The position numbers were made by a program, and so were the translations under genes. Positions 1-11,220 of a stretch of DNA of 64,000 nt are shown piece after piece. A model generated the notes under the pieces. The model did not search any database. It was not told where the DNA came from and saw nothing but the letters and a program-made list of their open reading frames with translations. The DNA comes from Agelas oroides (Eukaryota; Porifera; Demospongiae; Agelasida; Agelasidae): NCBI GenBank assembly GCA_949130485.1, contig OX422192.1, positions 1,490,231-1,554,230 of the forward strand, written 5' to 3'. Each line of letters starts with the position of its first letter. The first letter of the stretch is position 1.

Positions 1-718
1 CAACCAGTGCACTGCACTTCCTGAATATCAATACTGGAGGTTTACCATCACTGAACTGACCCACCAACTGGTGGTGGTTGGTGGTTATGATGTGTCCACT
101 CTCAAGAAGATCAAGACTGTATCTGTCTACTGTCCATCAGAGAGGAGCTGGAAACATCCCTACCCTCCAATGAACACACCTCGTATGTTCCCAGCTGTAT
201 CCACTTACCACCAACGTCTGGTGGTGGCAGGTGGGACTGACATAGCTACTGTTGAAATCCTAGATACCTCTCTCAGCCATTGTCAGTGGCTCTCTGCCGT
301 ACCACTCCCCGTGAGCTGTCGTCTAATGTCAGCCGCCATTACACACGGTACGTTGTACCTACTAGGAGGTACGCTGGGCAAGAAAGTACTCAGCGTGCCT
401 CTCTCAGCCCTTACACAAACTGACAAGCCACCCGCACAGTGGCGCACACTCCCCGACGCCCCGCTGGAGTGCTCTACGGCCATCGCCGTCCATGGATCTC
501 TGTTGGCAGTGGGAGGAAGCCATGGCCGACAAAGAAGCTCAGCTATTCACGTCTACGACCAGGAGAAGAACGCGTGGAACAAGGTGGGCGACTTACCTAC
601 TGAAAGACAAGATTGTGCGTGCTGTCTGTTACCGAGCAGAGAGGTCCTTGTTGCTGGAGGAGAAGATCGCAATGGCAACTGGACTAGCCGAATGGACGCA
701 GCAGCTGTAAAAGACTAA
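1..718 (+). CDS. Kelch-propeller C-terminus of receptor-like gene, copy 1 (partial)
   Basis: C-terminal part of the terminal kelch exon. The reading frame is open from base 2 to a TAA at 716-718, and upstream exons lie outside the window. Five kelch blades are recognisable by their Gly-Gly pairs: LVVVGGYD, LVVAGGTD, LYLLGGTL, LAVGGSHG and LVAGGED. Conserved Trp residues (RSWKHP, QWRTLP, NAWNKV) match kelch spacing. Compared with the other two copies it lacks five residues directly after the second GG (in frame) and differs at about 15 residues, mostly next to GG pairs and before blade-entry tryptophans. Kelch propellers bind proteins. The N-terminal Ig, death and coiled-coil parts are inferred from the complete copies. 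Confidence 0.85.
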   Translation, partial: NQCTALPEYQYWRFTITELTHQLVVVGGYDVSTLKKIKTVSVYCPSERSWKHPYPPMNTPRMFPAVSTYHQRLVVAGGTDIATVEILDTSLSHCQWLSAVPLPVSCRLMSAAITHGTLYLLGGTLGKKVLSVPLSALTQTDKPPAQWRTLPDAPLECSTAIAVHGSLLAVGGSHGRQRSSAIHVYDQEKNAWNKVGDLPTERQDCACCLLPSREVLVAGGEDRNGNWTSRMDAAAVKD

Positions 719-733
719 CCGTTGTGTTGTAAT

Positions 734-770
734 CTCGTTCCCAGGCTACCTTAGCTGGTCTGGGAACGAG
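734..770. repeat. Stem-loop just downstream of kelch stop (copy 1)
   Basis: Inverted repeat with 11-bp arms CTCGTTCCCAG / CTGGGAACGAG at 734-744 and 760-770, starting 16 bases after the stop codon. The same arm sequence recurs through the window as part of a dispersed repeat (for example 11316, 13374, 27075, 39648, 60080). This is either a foldback transposon remnant in the 3' UTR or a structural RNA element. No AATAAA is evident nearby. Confidence 0.6.
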
Positions 771-2240
771 GCATTTTCTGATCTTCATTTTTGTACTCTG
801 ACCTTGATTTTTTTTTGCATCTGATCTTTGTCAATTTCTCATGCGTGCGCTGTTCTGCGGTCGAAGCGGATACTCATGTAGAACAGTGAACTAATACTCC
901 TGAATGCTACTGACTGTCAGGAAACTATCAGCTATGAAGCAGAAGGCAGCATAATGCATAGACACAAACCGATTCGGGATCCAGCAACATGGGGTAGCAT
1001 ACATCACTAAATGCCTTCGCACGGGCACGTTTCATCGTCCTCACCTCTTCATAACTCAGTTTCCTGCTACAGGATAATTGCTTTGGAGGAAGGTGTGTAT
1101 TAAATGCAAGGACAGGATTAGGAATGCTGGCATGAATACTTAAAATTTGTTTTTGGTCTCACAAAGCCAAACCTGGGAGAACTGCATACCTTGGGCTTCC
1201 TATCAGAGAGTCGGACAGTTGTTGATCCAAGCTAAATTGGGCTGTTCTCAAGTGTTCACTCCCTGTGGATGTACAGATTTCAGTTCCCCCCTCAGACAAC
1301 AAAAATGAGTAACAACCCACTGTGGACACAGAACTCAGTGATGCAATCAATTTTTACCCCCAGGACACATGCAGTTTTTTTTTCTTCCCCCCTCCCCACC
1401 TCCCCGCCCCTTTTCCCCAAGTCTTGGTCCTGGACTGTATTTTTCGTGCCCACCAGAAACTGTTCAACTGTCTACATATTCCATTTATGTTCAAGTGCCT
1501 TGAAATGCTGGTGCATTGTTCCTTTCTAATTTGATACTTGATGTCATTACAGATTACATTCCACATTGTGTGCCAACAATCAACTAGCAAAATGGACGTT
1601 GATGAGCCGACATTAGCTACCACGGCTATTCTGTCTTTCGAAAGGAACATGATAGGCTGTCTCGGGGTTCACTGTTTACTAGAACGGTTTTTAATTTGCA
1701 ATCCAGTTGATGTGATGTCACAGCGATTTAAAAATATTGGAACCAAAATGGTATAGACAGTTTACCGGACTATTTAGTCTGGGCATGAGACTACGTACCC
1801 TCCCCCTCCCCCTCCCCCTCATCCCCCCCAGAAATTATAACTTGACTGCAACCCCAAAATCAAAGTAGGCTATTGAACCACCTGGATGCAATTAATTTGG
1901 GCATTTTTACCCCCAGGACACAATTATTTTTCTTGTTTTTGTTTTTTGCTTTTTTACCCCCACCCTCCCCCAGACATACTAACTTGACTATACAACCCCT
2001 TCATACATAATTATGGTTCATCCACAGGGGGTGTTTGCCTATATAATGGATTGCTCAATCTGTCTACTCCATGTTACTGTGACTTTCTGTGATCAATCTG
2101 AAGGCAGGCAACATATATACATGATGATGTAATTTGAATAATAATGGAAATCAGTGGCATAGAGGGACAGATCGTTCACTAGTGTAAGATATGTAGGGAG
2201 AATCCATTTTAGGCCATACCAACTTGATGTCCTGTTTCAC
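771..2240. other. Gene-free spacer, unit A
   Basis: Spacer between the receptor 3' end and the 34-bp minisatellite. It contains T-runs, a C-rich tract near 1799-1830 and two similar pyrimidine-rich segments holding 'ttacccccaggaca' (near 1354 and 1909). The matching stretch 24072-25555 in unit B is nearly identical. No coding exon is supported. Confidence 0.6.
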
Positions 2241-2244
2241 GAGT

Positions 2245-2375
2245 AAGACAGTTGTGGGGAGCGACCTGGATGTAAGTAGGACAGTTGTGGGGAGCGACCT
2301 GGATGTAAGTAGGACAGTTGTGGGGAGCGACCTGGATGTAAGTAGGACAGTTGTGGGGAGCGACCTGGATGTAAG
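2245..2375. repeat. 34-bp minisatellite, about 4 copies (unit A)
   Basis: Tandem repeat whose unit contains 'acagttgtggggagcgacc' plus 'tggatgtaagtagg'. Four near-perfect copies here, about eleven at the matching position in unit B, and none in unit C. Confidence 0.9.
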
Positions 2376-3154
2376 CATGAATATCGTATAATCCACAAGT
2401 GCAACAACTGAAGTGGATTATAGGGTTGGTAGATTGCCAGATGGCAGCTAAAGCATGAGTTAACTACATCCCGCACTTGGATGTTTTATACATTTCATGT
2501 GGTGCTCTTGTGTGCTTGGTCCCCTCTTTGTGGCAGAGCACCTGCTCATTACATTGATGATCTGAACTGCAACAGCACATGCGAGCTGCAACCAATGATG
2601 TCCATAGCAATAGAAATGGAATTTGAAAACATGCAAGTACATAGCTATCCTTCAAGTGTGTGATTTTCATTTGCGAAAACCAACTTGTAAACTTTCAGCC
2701 ATAAGTATCTAATAAAAACTATAGTACACACTTAAATGATCTTGGTTGGATTGAGCCAAGCCCTGCCCATAATTTACATTTCTTTAGCAAAAACGAATTT
2801 GTAACTGCTGTTACCTGCAAAACATCAAATTGGTATGGCCTTAATTCAACACTTAGAAAACATTGGCCCTCCGTGGTAGCCTACCTATGTATGAGACTAC
2901 TACAGCACAGCCCCCCCACCCCCACACCCCCCATCACAAGTCCCTTAATTGGCATCTGTATCTGGGAGTGGCCTGGCAACAAGGCTACTGGTTTCTAAGT
3001 CCTGCAGACCCTCTGACTGCACATCAGAACCCCAGAAGGTTGAGAAACATCCAAACAAGTTGGTGTGTGCAATGGGTTCAAAAATTATAAACAGTGAAAT
3101 ATTAAAATCTAATCTATGACTGTCGGTTGGTCCTAGAACAGTCTCTTCTCATAC

Positions 3155-3934
3155 CTGCAAGTGAAACAGAAGAGGAGACAGTGGAATGATGACGCTACCA
3201 TGACCACTGCTCTCCTGCAAGTGAAACAGAAGAGGAGACAGTGGAATGATGACGCTACCATGACCACTGCTCTCCTGCAAGTGAAACAGAAGAGAAGACA
3301 GTGGAATGATGACGCTACCATGACCACTGCTCTCCTGCAAGTGAAACAGAAGAGGAGACAGTGTAATGATGACACTACCATGACCACTGCTCTCCTGCAA
3401 GTGAAACAGAAGAGGAGACAGTGGAATGATGACACCACCATGACCACTGCTCTCCTGCAAGTGAAACAGGAGAGGAGACAGTGTAATGATGACACCACCA
3501 TGACCACTGCTCTCCTGCAAGTGAAACAGGAGAGGAGACAGTGTAATGATGACACCACCATGACCACTGCTCTCCTGCAAGTGAAACAGGAGAGGAGACA
3601 GTGGAATGATGACACCACCATGACCACTGCTCTCCTGCAAGTGAAACAGGAGAGGAGACAGTGGAATGATGACACCACCATGACCACTGCTCTCCTGCAA
3701 GTGAAACAGAAGAGGAGACAGTGGAATGATGACACCACCATGACCACTGCTCTCCTGCAAGTGAAACAGAAGAGGAGACAGGGAATGATGACACCACCAT
3801 GACCACTGCTCTCCTGCAAGTGAAACAGGAGAGGAGACAGTGTAATGATGACACTACCATGACCACTGCTCTCCTGCAAGTGAAACAGAAGAGGAGACAG
3901 TGGAATGATGACTGTAACATGACCACTGCTCTCC
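3155..3934 (-). repeat. 60-bp minisatellite carrying a splice acceptor, about 13 copies
   Basis: Thirteen 60-bp units abut the 5' side (- strand) of the IMPDH terminal exon. On the coding strand each unit contains a pyrimidine-rich tract ending TTTCACTTGCAG|G, identical to the real acceptor of the YEKRLF exon. Each unit is 20 codons long and open in the acceptor phase. One unit (around 3781) is 59 bp, which breaks the frame there. Confidence 0.93.
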
Positions 3935-5329
3935 CACATCTCAATGTCTCGTGTGCTACCATAAAGCTGGAAAATTTGATGGGGAATTAAATTTGACAGT
4001 TTGGCGATCAGGGTTGAAACCATCAAATTAAAATCCGACAATAATATTTTCGTCCGCAACGCGTAATGACATAATGCATGCAGTAACACTCCCTTAGATA
4101 TCGAAGCTTGCACAATTTCTTTGTCATCATGTGACCATCATGTGACTGTTGTGAGCCAAGCACAACTAATCTACGGGCCACATTATTGAAGCAGATTGTG
4201 GGCAAAGTGTACCATCATACAGGACCCAAGAATATGCTGATGGAACTAACAAGCGAATCTTAGGCTGATTTTAGGGCTGAATTAACACTCAAATCAGATG
4301 GCTTAATTTTGTTAGGAACTAACGTGCAAATTCATAGGTCAAGAAATCTGCACTTTAGTAGCAACTATTGTAAGTAACACTTGGACCATATGAGATATGA
4401 TGTCCACAGGCTCCGTGCCCTAGTTAAAATTTTGAATTACGGTAGTCGGGCCATGTGCATTGCTGCTTGCTGTGCCACGCCATGCCAGGGCTGTCTCTAT
4501 AAATGTCTTCTGACCAGGGAAAACTATCAAATTTTAAGAGGAACGTGTATAGCATTGATTCGAAAGTGATTATGAAGACGTCTTGGTGCATTCAAGTAAC
4601 ACTCAAATCCGTACGAGATAGGTACTATACAAAACAACTAACACTCTAAACCATACAAAAAATGACTGTACGAAGTAGGCCTGTTTTGTGAGATTTTTGA
4701 GTGTTAGTTCCCACAGCATATTCCGGGGTTCTCATCATACTCCAAGTAACAATTAACTGCTAGCCGAAGGTCTGGGTACGAGGCTGCACACAATTCTAGG
4801 GCCCACATTTTTAAGATCGAATGATGGATGGTGAAGTGAACCCCCCAAGCTACAGGGCTCCCACGTACGAGGCTGCACACATGCACGGTGGCTCCCACCT
4901 TAGTGCTAGCTAGTTGACAGACCACCCTACCCACTGACAACTTACGAGTGTAATCCGTGGACCCCTCCCTCCACGATGGCCGAGTTTGTCCTCTTCTCAA
5001 ACCTCAGCTCCCCACTGTACATCATGGAGCGGAGGCTGGTCAGACTGTGGGCTCCCACGTCCTGACAGCTGTGCTGCACCCCTGTGGGAGACACAGACAC
5101 AGACAAAACTCATATAAACACAGTACTGTGATGTCATGATAATACACCACCCTCAAAACTATAACCTCCCATACCTGCTAGGAGGTAAGGTATGAACTGG
5201 AATATGGATCCCTTGTCCACCACGGAGCCCGATACACCCTGTGCCACCTTGACCCTTTCCCCCTCACTGAAGTAGCGATGCTGACTGCCACTATTCTTCT
5301 CCATTGCACTCAGAGACCCCATGCCTGGA

Positions 5330-5580
5330 GGGAGGGGAGGGAAGGAGGGGATGGGAGGGGAGGGGAGGGGAGGGGAGGGGAGGGGAGGGGAGGGGAGGGG
5401 AGGGGAGGGGAGGGGAGGGGAGGGGAGGGGAGGGGAGGGGAGGGGAGGGGAGGGGAGGGAAGAGGGAGGAGGGAGGAGGGAGGAGGGAGGAGGGAGGGAG
5501 GAAAGAGGGAAGAGGGAGGAGGGAGGGAAGAGGGAGGGAAGAGGGAGGGAGGGAGTGAGGGAGGAGGAAAGGAGAGAGAA
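5330..5580. repeat. GGGGA polypurine tract in IMPDH intron (unit A)
   Basis: Simple (AGGGG)n grading into (GGGA)n/(GGA)n. On the coding strand it is the pyrimidine tract just upstream of the 5175-5324 exon acceptor. G-run spacing is compatible with G-quadruplexes. Confidence 0.9.
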
Positions 5581-5885
5581 GGAATGGATGCTGAACAAGG
5601 GGAACAAGGACAGAGGCTAGTTATGTTTAAAGACCAGCTGAACATCCCTACCTCTGTATTTCTTCAGTCTCACTCCGTCCTGAAAGTAGTACTGACCGGG
5701 GGCCTCTGTTGTCCCTGCCAGCAGAGACCCCATCATCACTGTGGACGCACCCAGTGCTAAAGCCTTCGCAATGTGGCCCACACTTTGTATCCCCCCGTCT
5801 GCGATGACCGGTACACTAAATCTCCGGGCGTACTCTGCCACTTTGTAGACTGCGGTACCTTGAGGCCGGCCCACTGCCAGTACCT

Positions 5886-5887
<2 letters not shown>

Positions 5888-5950
<63 letters not shown>

Positions 5951-6006
5951 GTGTGTGTGTATGTGTATATATATGTGTGTGTGCGTGTGTGTGTGCACGT
6001 GTGTGT

Positions 6007-6068
<62 letters not shown>

Positions 6069-6120
6069 ATGTGTGTGTGTGTGTGCACGCGTGTGTGTGT
6101 GTGCATGTGTGTGTGTGTTT
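5888..6120. repeat. (GT)n microsatellite abutting IMPDH splice acceptor (unit A)
   Basis: About 230 bp of imperfect (GT)n. On the coding strand it is (CA)n running straight into the AG acceptor of the 5652-5886 exon. Equivalents lie at 28833-28966 and 53071-53208. Confidence 0.95.
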
Positions 6121-7475
6121 GTTGGAGGGGGAGACGTATTATGGTAGCATGAAAGGTTTAGTGACAATATTTGGAGGACGAGTGCTGTACACTAAACTTC
6201 TGACTGCAGGCAACAGACACTGAGGTTAGAAGACGAGACTTAGGAAACAACAAGGCAAATTTACACACTGAATGCTGCGATGTGATTGGACAATATCGAA
6301 CATATGTCTTGGTCTGTATTTCATTCTACCTGAGTGATACAGATAGAGATCCTGTTCCCATGCCGACCCTCAGAGCATCAACTCCAGCATCAATGAGGTT
6401 CTTGGCCTGTTGTGCAGTCACTACGTTGCCCCCTATGACCTGCAGGTCAGGGTGGTGGTCCTTGATGTACTTGATCATGCTAATCTGAAAGACAGAGTTG
6501 CCCTGGGAGGAGTCCTGTGGAGAGAGGGAGGGGTTAAATTAGAACATGTGAAGTGAGCATGGGAGGGGTTAATATCACAGTATGAGTAGGGTTAAATTTG
6601 AACACGGTAGTAAGTACAAGAGTTAAATTGAGGCACAGAGGGGTTATATCAGAGCATGAGTAAAAGCTGAAGAAACAAATGGAGATAGAAGGGTTAAATC
6701 TGAAAACATTAAATCACTTACCAACACAAGACCATCCAGTCCCGCATTTACAAGAGCCGCCAGTCTTATCTTGTCCTCTTCACGAGTCCCGATGGCCGCT
6801 CCGACAAGCAGTTGCTTCTTCTCGTCTTTCGAGGCAAGGGGGAAACTTCTGCTCTTTTTGAGGTCTGTGCGAGCAATTAGTGCTACCAGTTCGTCTTTCT
6901 CATTGACAATAGGGAGCTAGCCTGAGGGAGTGAGTGGGGGAGAATGGAGGGAGACATGGAGTGAGGTGTGTCACAACAAAAGGAAAGAGAAGGCAGGGCA
7001 GATGGAAGAGGAAGTGTTCCTACTTCCCGTTTAACAAGTAAATTCAGGTCCTCTAATCAAGGTGCTATTAAAAAATAATTATGATCTGCAAAGACACCTT
7101 TTTCAGATTTTTTTAGAGTGGAAAAAATTACTTTGAACTTTGACCTTGTTTACGGATTGAGGTGCCTTGTTTAGAGCAGCACTTACACCGCTAACTTTTG
7201 CTCAAGTTTTGACACTTCTTTTGATATCCTACCATCCAGCCATTGTTCCCACGCCACCTAACTTCCTAACTTACTCATGTATTTGTGGACATGTTCACTG
7301 GTTGCCACGCCCCCCAAAACACACTCGTAACAGAAAAACTGGAGCATGTTGACATCCTGCAGGTTGATAATCACAAACTTGCAAGTTGTACATTTTGTGA
7401 TGTAATCTGGCAAAATTCCAGGAGGTTCCATGCACCGTAACTACCTGTACTGGTTCTGAGGTACGGTAGGTAGTA

Positions 7476-7479
<4 letters not shown>

Positions 7480-7532
<53 letters not shown>
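7480..7532. repeat. (AC)n microsatellite (unit A)
   Basis: Perfect AC dinucleotide run of about 26 repeats. The same site in unit B (30891-30978) is longer. Confidence 0.95.
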
Positions 7533-7535
<3 letters not shown>

Positions 7536-7751
7536 CAAACAACGTGTATTCTTGAGTCTGATGGGATGCCAGAAGGTGGGGTGACCACACAACACAACCT
7601 CCAAACTCTACCTCTTCCAATTGGAATCAGACCGTCTGTCTCCAGCTGCAACAACAGAACAGAAGGCACTTCTCAATTTGACTTCTGGCTTCATCCAACA
7701 ACTCATCATTTATACAAGATTCTGATAAACCTTATAAAGAACACCAAACAA

Positions 7752-8275
7752 CCACACCTGTGTACTAGCACCAATAGACATTACCTTCTCTATATACCAA
7801 CATACCACACCTGTGTACTAGCACCAATAGACATTACCTTCTCTATATACCAACATACCACACCTGTGTACTAGCACCAATAGACATTACCTTCTCTATA
7901 TACCAACATACCACGCCTGCGTACTAGCACCAATAGACATCACCTTCTCTATATACCAACATACCACACCTGTGTACTAGCACCAATAGACATTACCTTC
8001 TCTATATACCAACATACCACACCTGTGTACTAGCACCAATAGACATTACCTTCTCTATATACCAACATACCACACCTGCGTACTAGCACCAATAGACATT
8101 ACCTTCTCTATATACCAACATACCACACCTGTGTACTAGCACCAATAGACATTACCTTCTCTATATACCAACATACCACACCTGTGTACTAGCACCAATA
8201 GACATTATCTTCTCTATATACCAACATACCACACCTCCAATAGACATTACCTTCTCTATATACCAACATACCACG
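7752..8275. repeat. 53-bp minisatellite, about 10 copies (unit A)
   Basis: Tandem units containing 'gtgtactagcaccaataga' and 'ccttctctatataccaac'. Substitutions are mainly C/T at fixed positions (tgtg/tgcg, catt/catc). No coding potential. Unit B has about 12 copies at 31198-31834. Confidence 0.93.
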
Positions 8276-10157
8276 TGAGGAGTAGGAACAATGGAGGAAG
8301 CCATACTAAACAACAATGACCTAATAGGCATAGCAAATGGGGGGACAGTGTGCCCACTACATGCAAAAAGGGGGCGGGAGGGGGTTGTATTGTCCCACCA
8401 TAGATAATAGAGACAGAATTCCGTCTCTATTCTGGTCCCACACTATATTAGACTGCCGTGGGTAATATGTTGCTACATTTTCAACTTGCAGAACACATTT
8501 GGACATTGGCGAGCACCGGCATCGTTCAAATCCCCAATCGTTTGGTCATAGATTATAGACCTACGGAGCCACACTACTGCATACCTACTCACTAACTTGT
8601 CACTAACTTTCGTAAACTTGATTGTGTCGCGGAGTTTGTTTATTTTCTCTATATGAATGATGCAGTTGTCCTGTTGCAAATAACGTATACGTTGTGGTTA
8701 AGTACGTGATGCAATGCATATGGTCTACAGTGGGTGCAAAGGCAAACTGTCTGACTTGAGAGTTGATGAAACCAAAAGTGCTAGGGCTTTGCAGTGCCCT
8801 TGATATTCGTCTCACAAGCCAGACCCCACCACCCCCAGTGGATCACTTTCAGTATCACAAAGAAGGGTGCACACAAAACATTTGGTCTGGAGATGAAACT
8901 AGTATGTGATCACTTCCAGTACGTAAATATGCAGGGAGGCCTGGGATATCTTGATGTCAGGTAGACAGAGGGTAGGGGGCGGTGCCTGATCAAACTTTGC
9001 ATTGATCAGCCCCAAGTGTACTGAATAAAGAACTGTATTGACACAGCATTGTGAACGTTCCAGTGTCCATTCCATATATGGACAAGACACTGTAAGGAAG
9101 GGCCTCGAGATTCTTCACCAGGTACAGCCCCTGTTGTTTACCTGACATTTCCTCTCATCACCAGATGTGACGACATCTCCCAGGTCTTTACCCTCCATAT
9201 TTGCATACTGGAAGCAACCAAGAAGCGAAGGCTAGGCCTACTGGTCTAATTCCCAGACCAAATGGAATCAGCCTGGGAATGAGGTCTCGCTGGGAATGAG
9301 GTCCTGTCACGTTTAATTTGGACCCCTCTAAAATTGGTTCCCCCTGGAAAAAAAATTTTTATGAAATATTTGGACCCCACTCTGAAAAAATTGTTTCCAC
9401 TATAGGGCCAGCCACACGAATGCAAATCAGTGACTACTAAGGACATTAGTAGAGTTCACAGTTACATATCTAATGACTGTTTTACATGAGTATGCCTCAG
9501 CGGCCCCATGCAGCGTCTGAAACATGCGTTCATCGCAAACTTTGCACATCGTATGCGGAAACTGAGTGTTGAATGCGGCCAGGAATGAGGCTACAGTACA
9601 TTGTGTGCTGCTGAACTGACGGGCCTGAGTAGTTTCCAGAAACCTCGGAACCGCCACCCCCCCCTCCCCACCCCTACATACGCCACTGGTCAAAATTTTG
9701 CAAGTGAAATATGCTCAGAGGTCTACATTATTTCATCTCTGGGAGGTGGTCCAAATTTTTCAGAGGGAGTCCATATTTTGCAGTAAAAAGTTCCAGGGGG
9801 AGGGGGGGGGGGGGGGGGTCCTTATTTATCAAAATAATTAGTTCCGGGGGGAACCAATTTTGGGGGGGGGGCATTTTACAGTCCGTGGCCATGCTCACCG
9901 TTCACACTGAAGATACCCAGCAGCATGCCACCATCACCGCACCCGCCGATCCGCTTTACCGCCCTCCTCCTCACACCTCCCCCGTGGCGCTTCTTTCAGT
10001 CCTTTCTCGGAAATTCTCCTCTTCCCGACGCCTGCGGCCTGCCTCGAGCCAAGGTGACCTTTGACCTCGCAATGCCCTGCGCCACTTCTCGATCTCTGAG
10101 CTGCAAGGTTGATGCGCGGCTTTCTCCAGGCAGGAAAGGTTCGAGCGAGGATCTTAC

Positions 10158-11220
10158 ATGATGCTTACGATCGGAAAATTTGCTCAGGTAAAGTGGTTGG
10201 TGGGTCGAGACGTAGATCCTCTAGACTACGTAACCTAGATGATCTATGGAGATGAGAGTTCCAGTGTCATGAATGGGGACCCCGCCTATTTTCCCGGGAG
10301 AATCTATGATCTATCAGTCTATGGTGGAGATGAGAGAGGGTTCCGGACAGTGGGTGAGTTCCGGACATGCAACCTCTTCTCTCACCCAACAAGCTGACTT
10401 AGTATGTACCACAGCTACTTTACTTTGTGGCAGTTCTCTCTGTTTGAATTAAGGTCTGTCTCTGTCTCCAGGACTGAGCTTGGTACTGACGTCACCATCA
10501 TATCCAACCCAGTGATTGCCAGTGACAACTGTGATATGTTTTAGGGCAGAGATTGTCAGGTACATGGACATCATTTGTCTGTCCTTTTAGTCCTGTCCTG
10601 TCAGTGTGTATTCTAGTGTGACCATTGGCTGTGTCATGTTATGTCATGTGACTGCATATGGCCTTGTTCCCAGGCCCCACCCAGCTTCTCGTCACTTGCA
10701 ATACGGAGAGTACATGAAGTGGCCAACATTTTCAAAGCTAAAAGACAACGTTACATGTGTTGTTCGAGCAACTACACGTTTAACTCTTGGTGGGTGTGAC
10801 AGTTACCCTTTACTAGCTAGATACGTGAGGTAAGTTACCTGGTGCTTTCGCTTTGCATGCAGTTCTGGGCCCCCATGCACCCACGCACAATTAAACCCTT
10901 TCTACCATCCTTTCTATCTTGATGTCACACACATGAGATTATGTACCAGGTTCTCCCTGCTTTTCTGTACTGCAAGCGATGTGAACAGGGCTAATCTACA
11001 TGGACGTAGAATGATGTAACCTACATGAGGAGTATTTTGCTTATTGCAGTACTGCCCATTCCCTTCCCTCTCCTCTCCTCCTCCTCCCTCTCCACCCCTT
11101 TTCTCCCTCTCCTTTCCTCTTCTCCTCCCCTCCCTCCTCCTCTCTCTCCAGTTAGAGAGGTCTTCATGTTGGATGGTGGACGAGGAGGTTGTTAATAAGA
11201 TACAAGAACTCAAAAAGAAG
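10158..11220 (+). CDS. Orphan exon pair, unknown gene (unit A)
   Basis: Two candidate exons that splice in phase. 10158-10187 starts ATG-ATG and reads MMLTIGKFAQ before a GTAAAG donor. 11152-11220 follows a strong pyrimidine tract and AG, reads LERSSCWMVDEEVVNKIQE plus LKKK, and ends at GTGAGT. Both are conserved at 34075-34104 and 37281-37349 in unit B with one residue change (I to T). The product family is not recognised and no continuation was established, so this may be a decayed 5' end of a gene captured in the module. In unit B a 2.16-kb transposon sits in the intron between the two exons. Confidence 0.35.

Larger units (their letters stand above)
3133..6921 (-). pseudogene. IMPDH: IMP dehydrogenase 3' segment, disrupted (unit A)
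   Basis: IMPDH oxidises IMP to XMP with NAD+, the rate-limiting step of guanine nucleotide synthesis. Six exons are recognisable on the - strand: 6722-6921 (starts at the GKLPIVNE region), 6330-6514 (DSSQGN to the catalytic loop), 5652-5886 ([10 protein letters not shown], active site), 5175-5324 (flap, RYFSE), 4946-5081 (SCQD to EGGVHGLHS) and 3133-3154 (YEKRLF-stop). All have GT-AG junctions and matching phases. Two lesions are visible. The Lys codon of GKLP is TAG (6917-6919). The 6330-6514 exon is 185 nt instead of 183, owing to two extra bases near 6349-6352, so the GSICIT catalytic-cysteine loop is read out of frame and the next exon stops at 5757. No N-terminal exons (about 205 residues, including the CBS pair) were found. 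Unlikely to make active enzyme. Confidence 0.88.
6922..10157. other. Gene-poor spacer upstream of IMPDH segment (unit A)
   Basis: Apart from the AC run, the 53-bp minisatellite and transposon-like fragments, no coding exon is convincing. A short palindrome lies near 8405-8430. A weak - strand exon-like stretch at about 9136-9200 (open in A, with a stop in the matching unit B sequence) is probably not coding. C- and G-rich runs lie at 9655-9880. No IMPDH N-terminal exon was recognised. Confidence 0.5.

Noticed and set aside
734..770. Rho-independent terminator
   Set aside because: The hairpin is near a stop codon, but the organism is eukaryotic and the motif is dispersed as a repeat.
3161..3802. 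213-residue + strand open frame of repeating KQKRRQWNDD units
   Set aside because: It is the antisense reading of the 60-bp minisatellite. The unit length is a multiple of three, so several frames stay open by construction.
5757..6167. Poly-Cys/Val and His/Thr open frames over GT/CA tracts
   Set aside because: Dinucleotide repeats. The tail of the - strand frame is the frameshifted IMPDH exon, not a new gene.
7752..8275. CRISPR-like regular direct repeats (53, 34 and 64 bp)
   Set aside because: The units are contiguous with no unique spacers, and the genome is clearly eukaryotic. They are minisatellites.
9136..9200. - strand exon-like stretch YANMEGKDLGDVV...
   Set aside because: The matching unit B sequence contains a stop and no family was recognised. 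Too weak to call.
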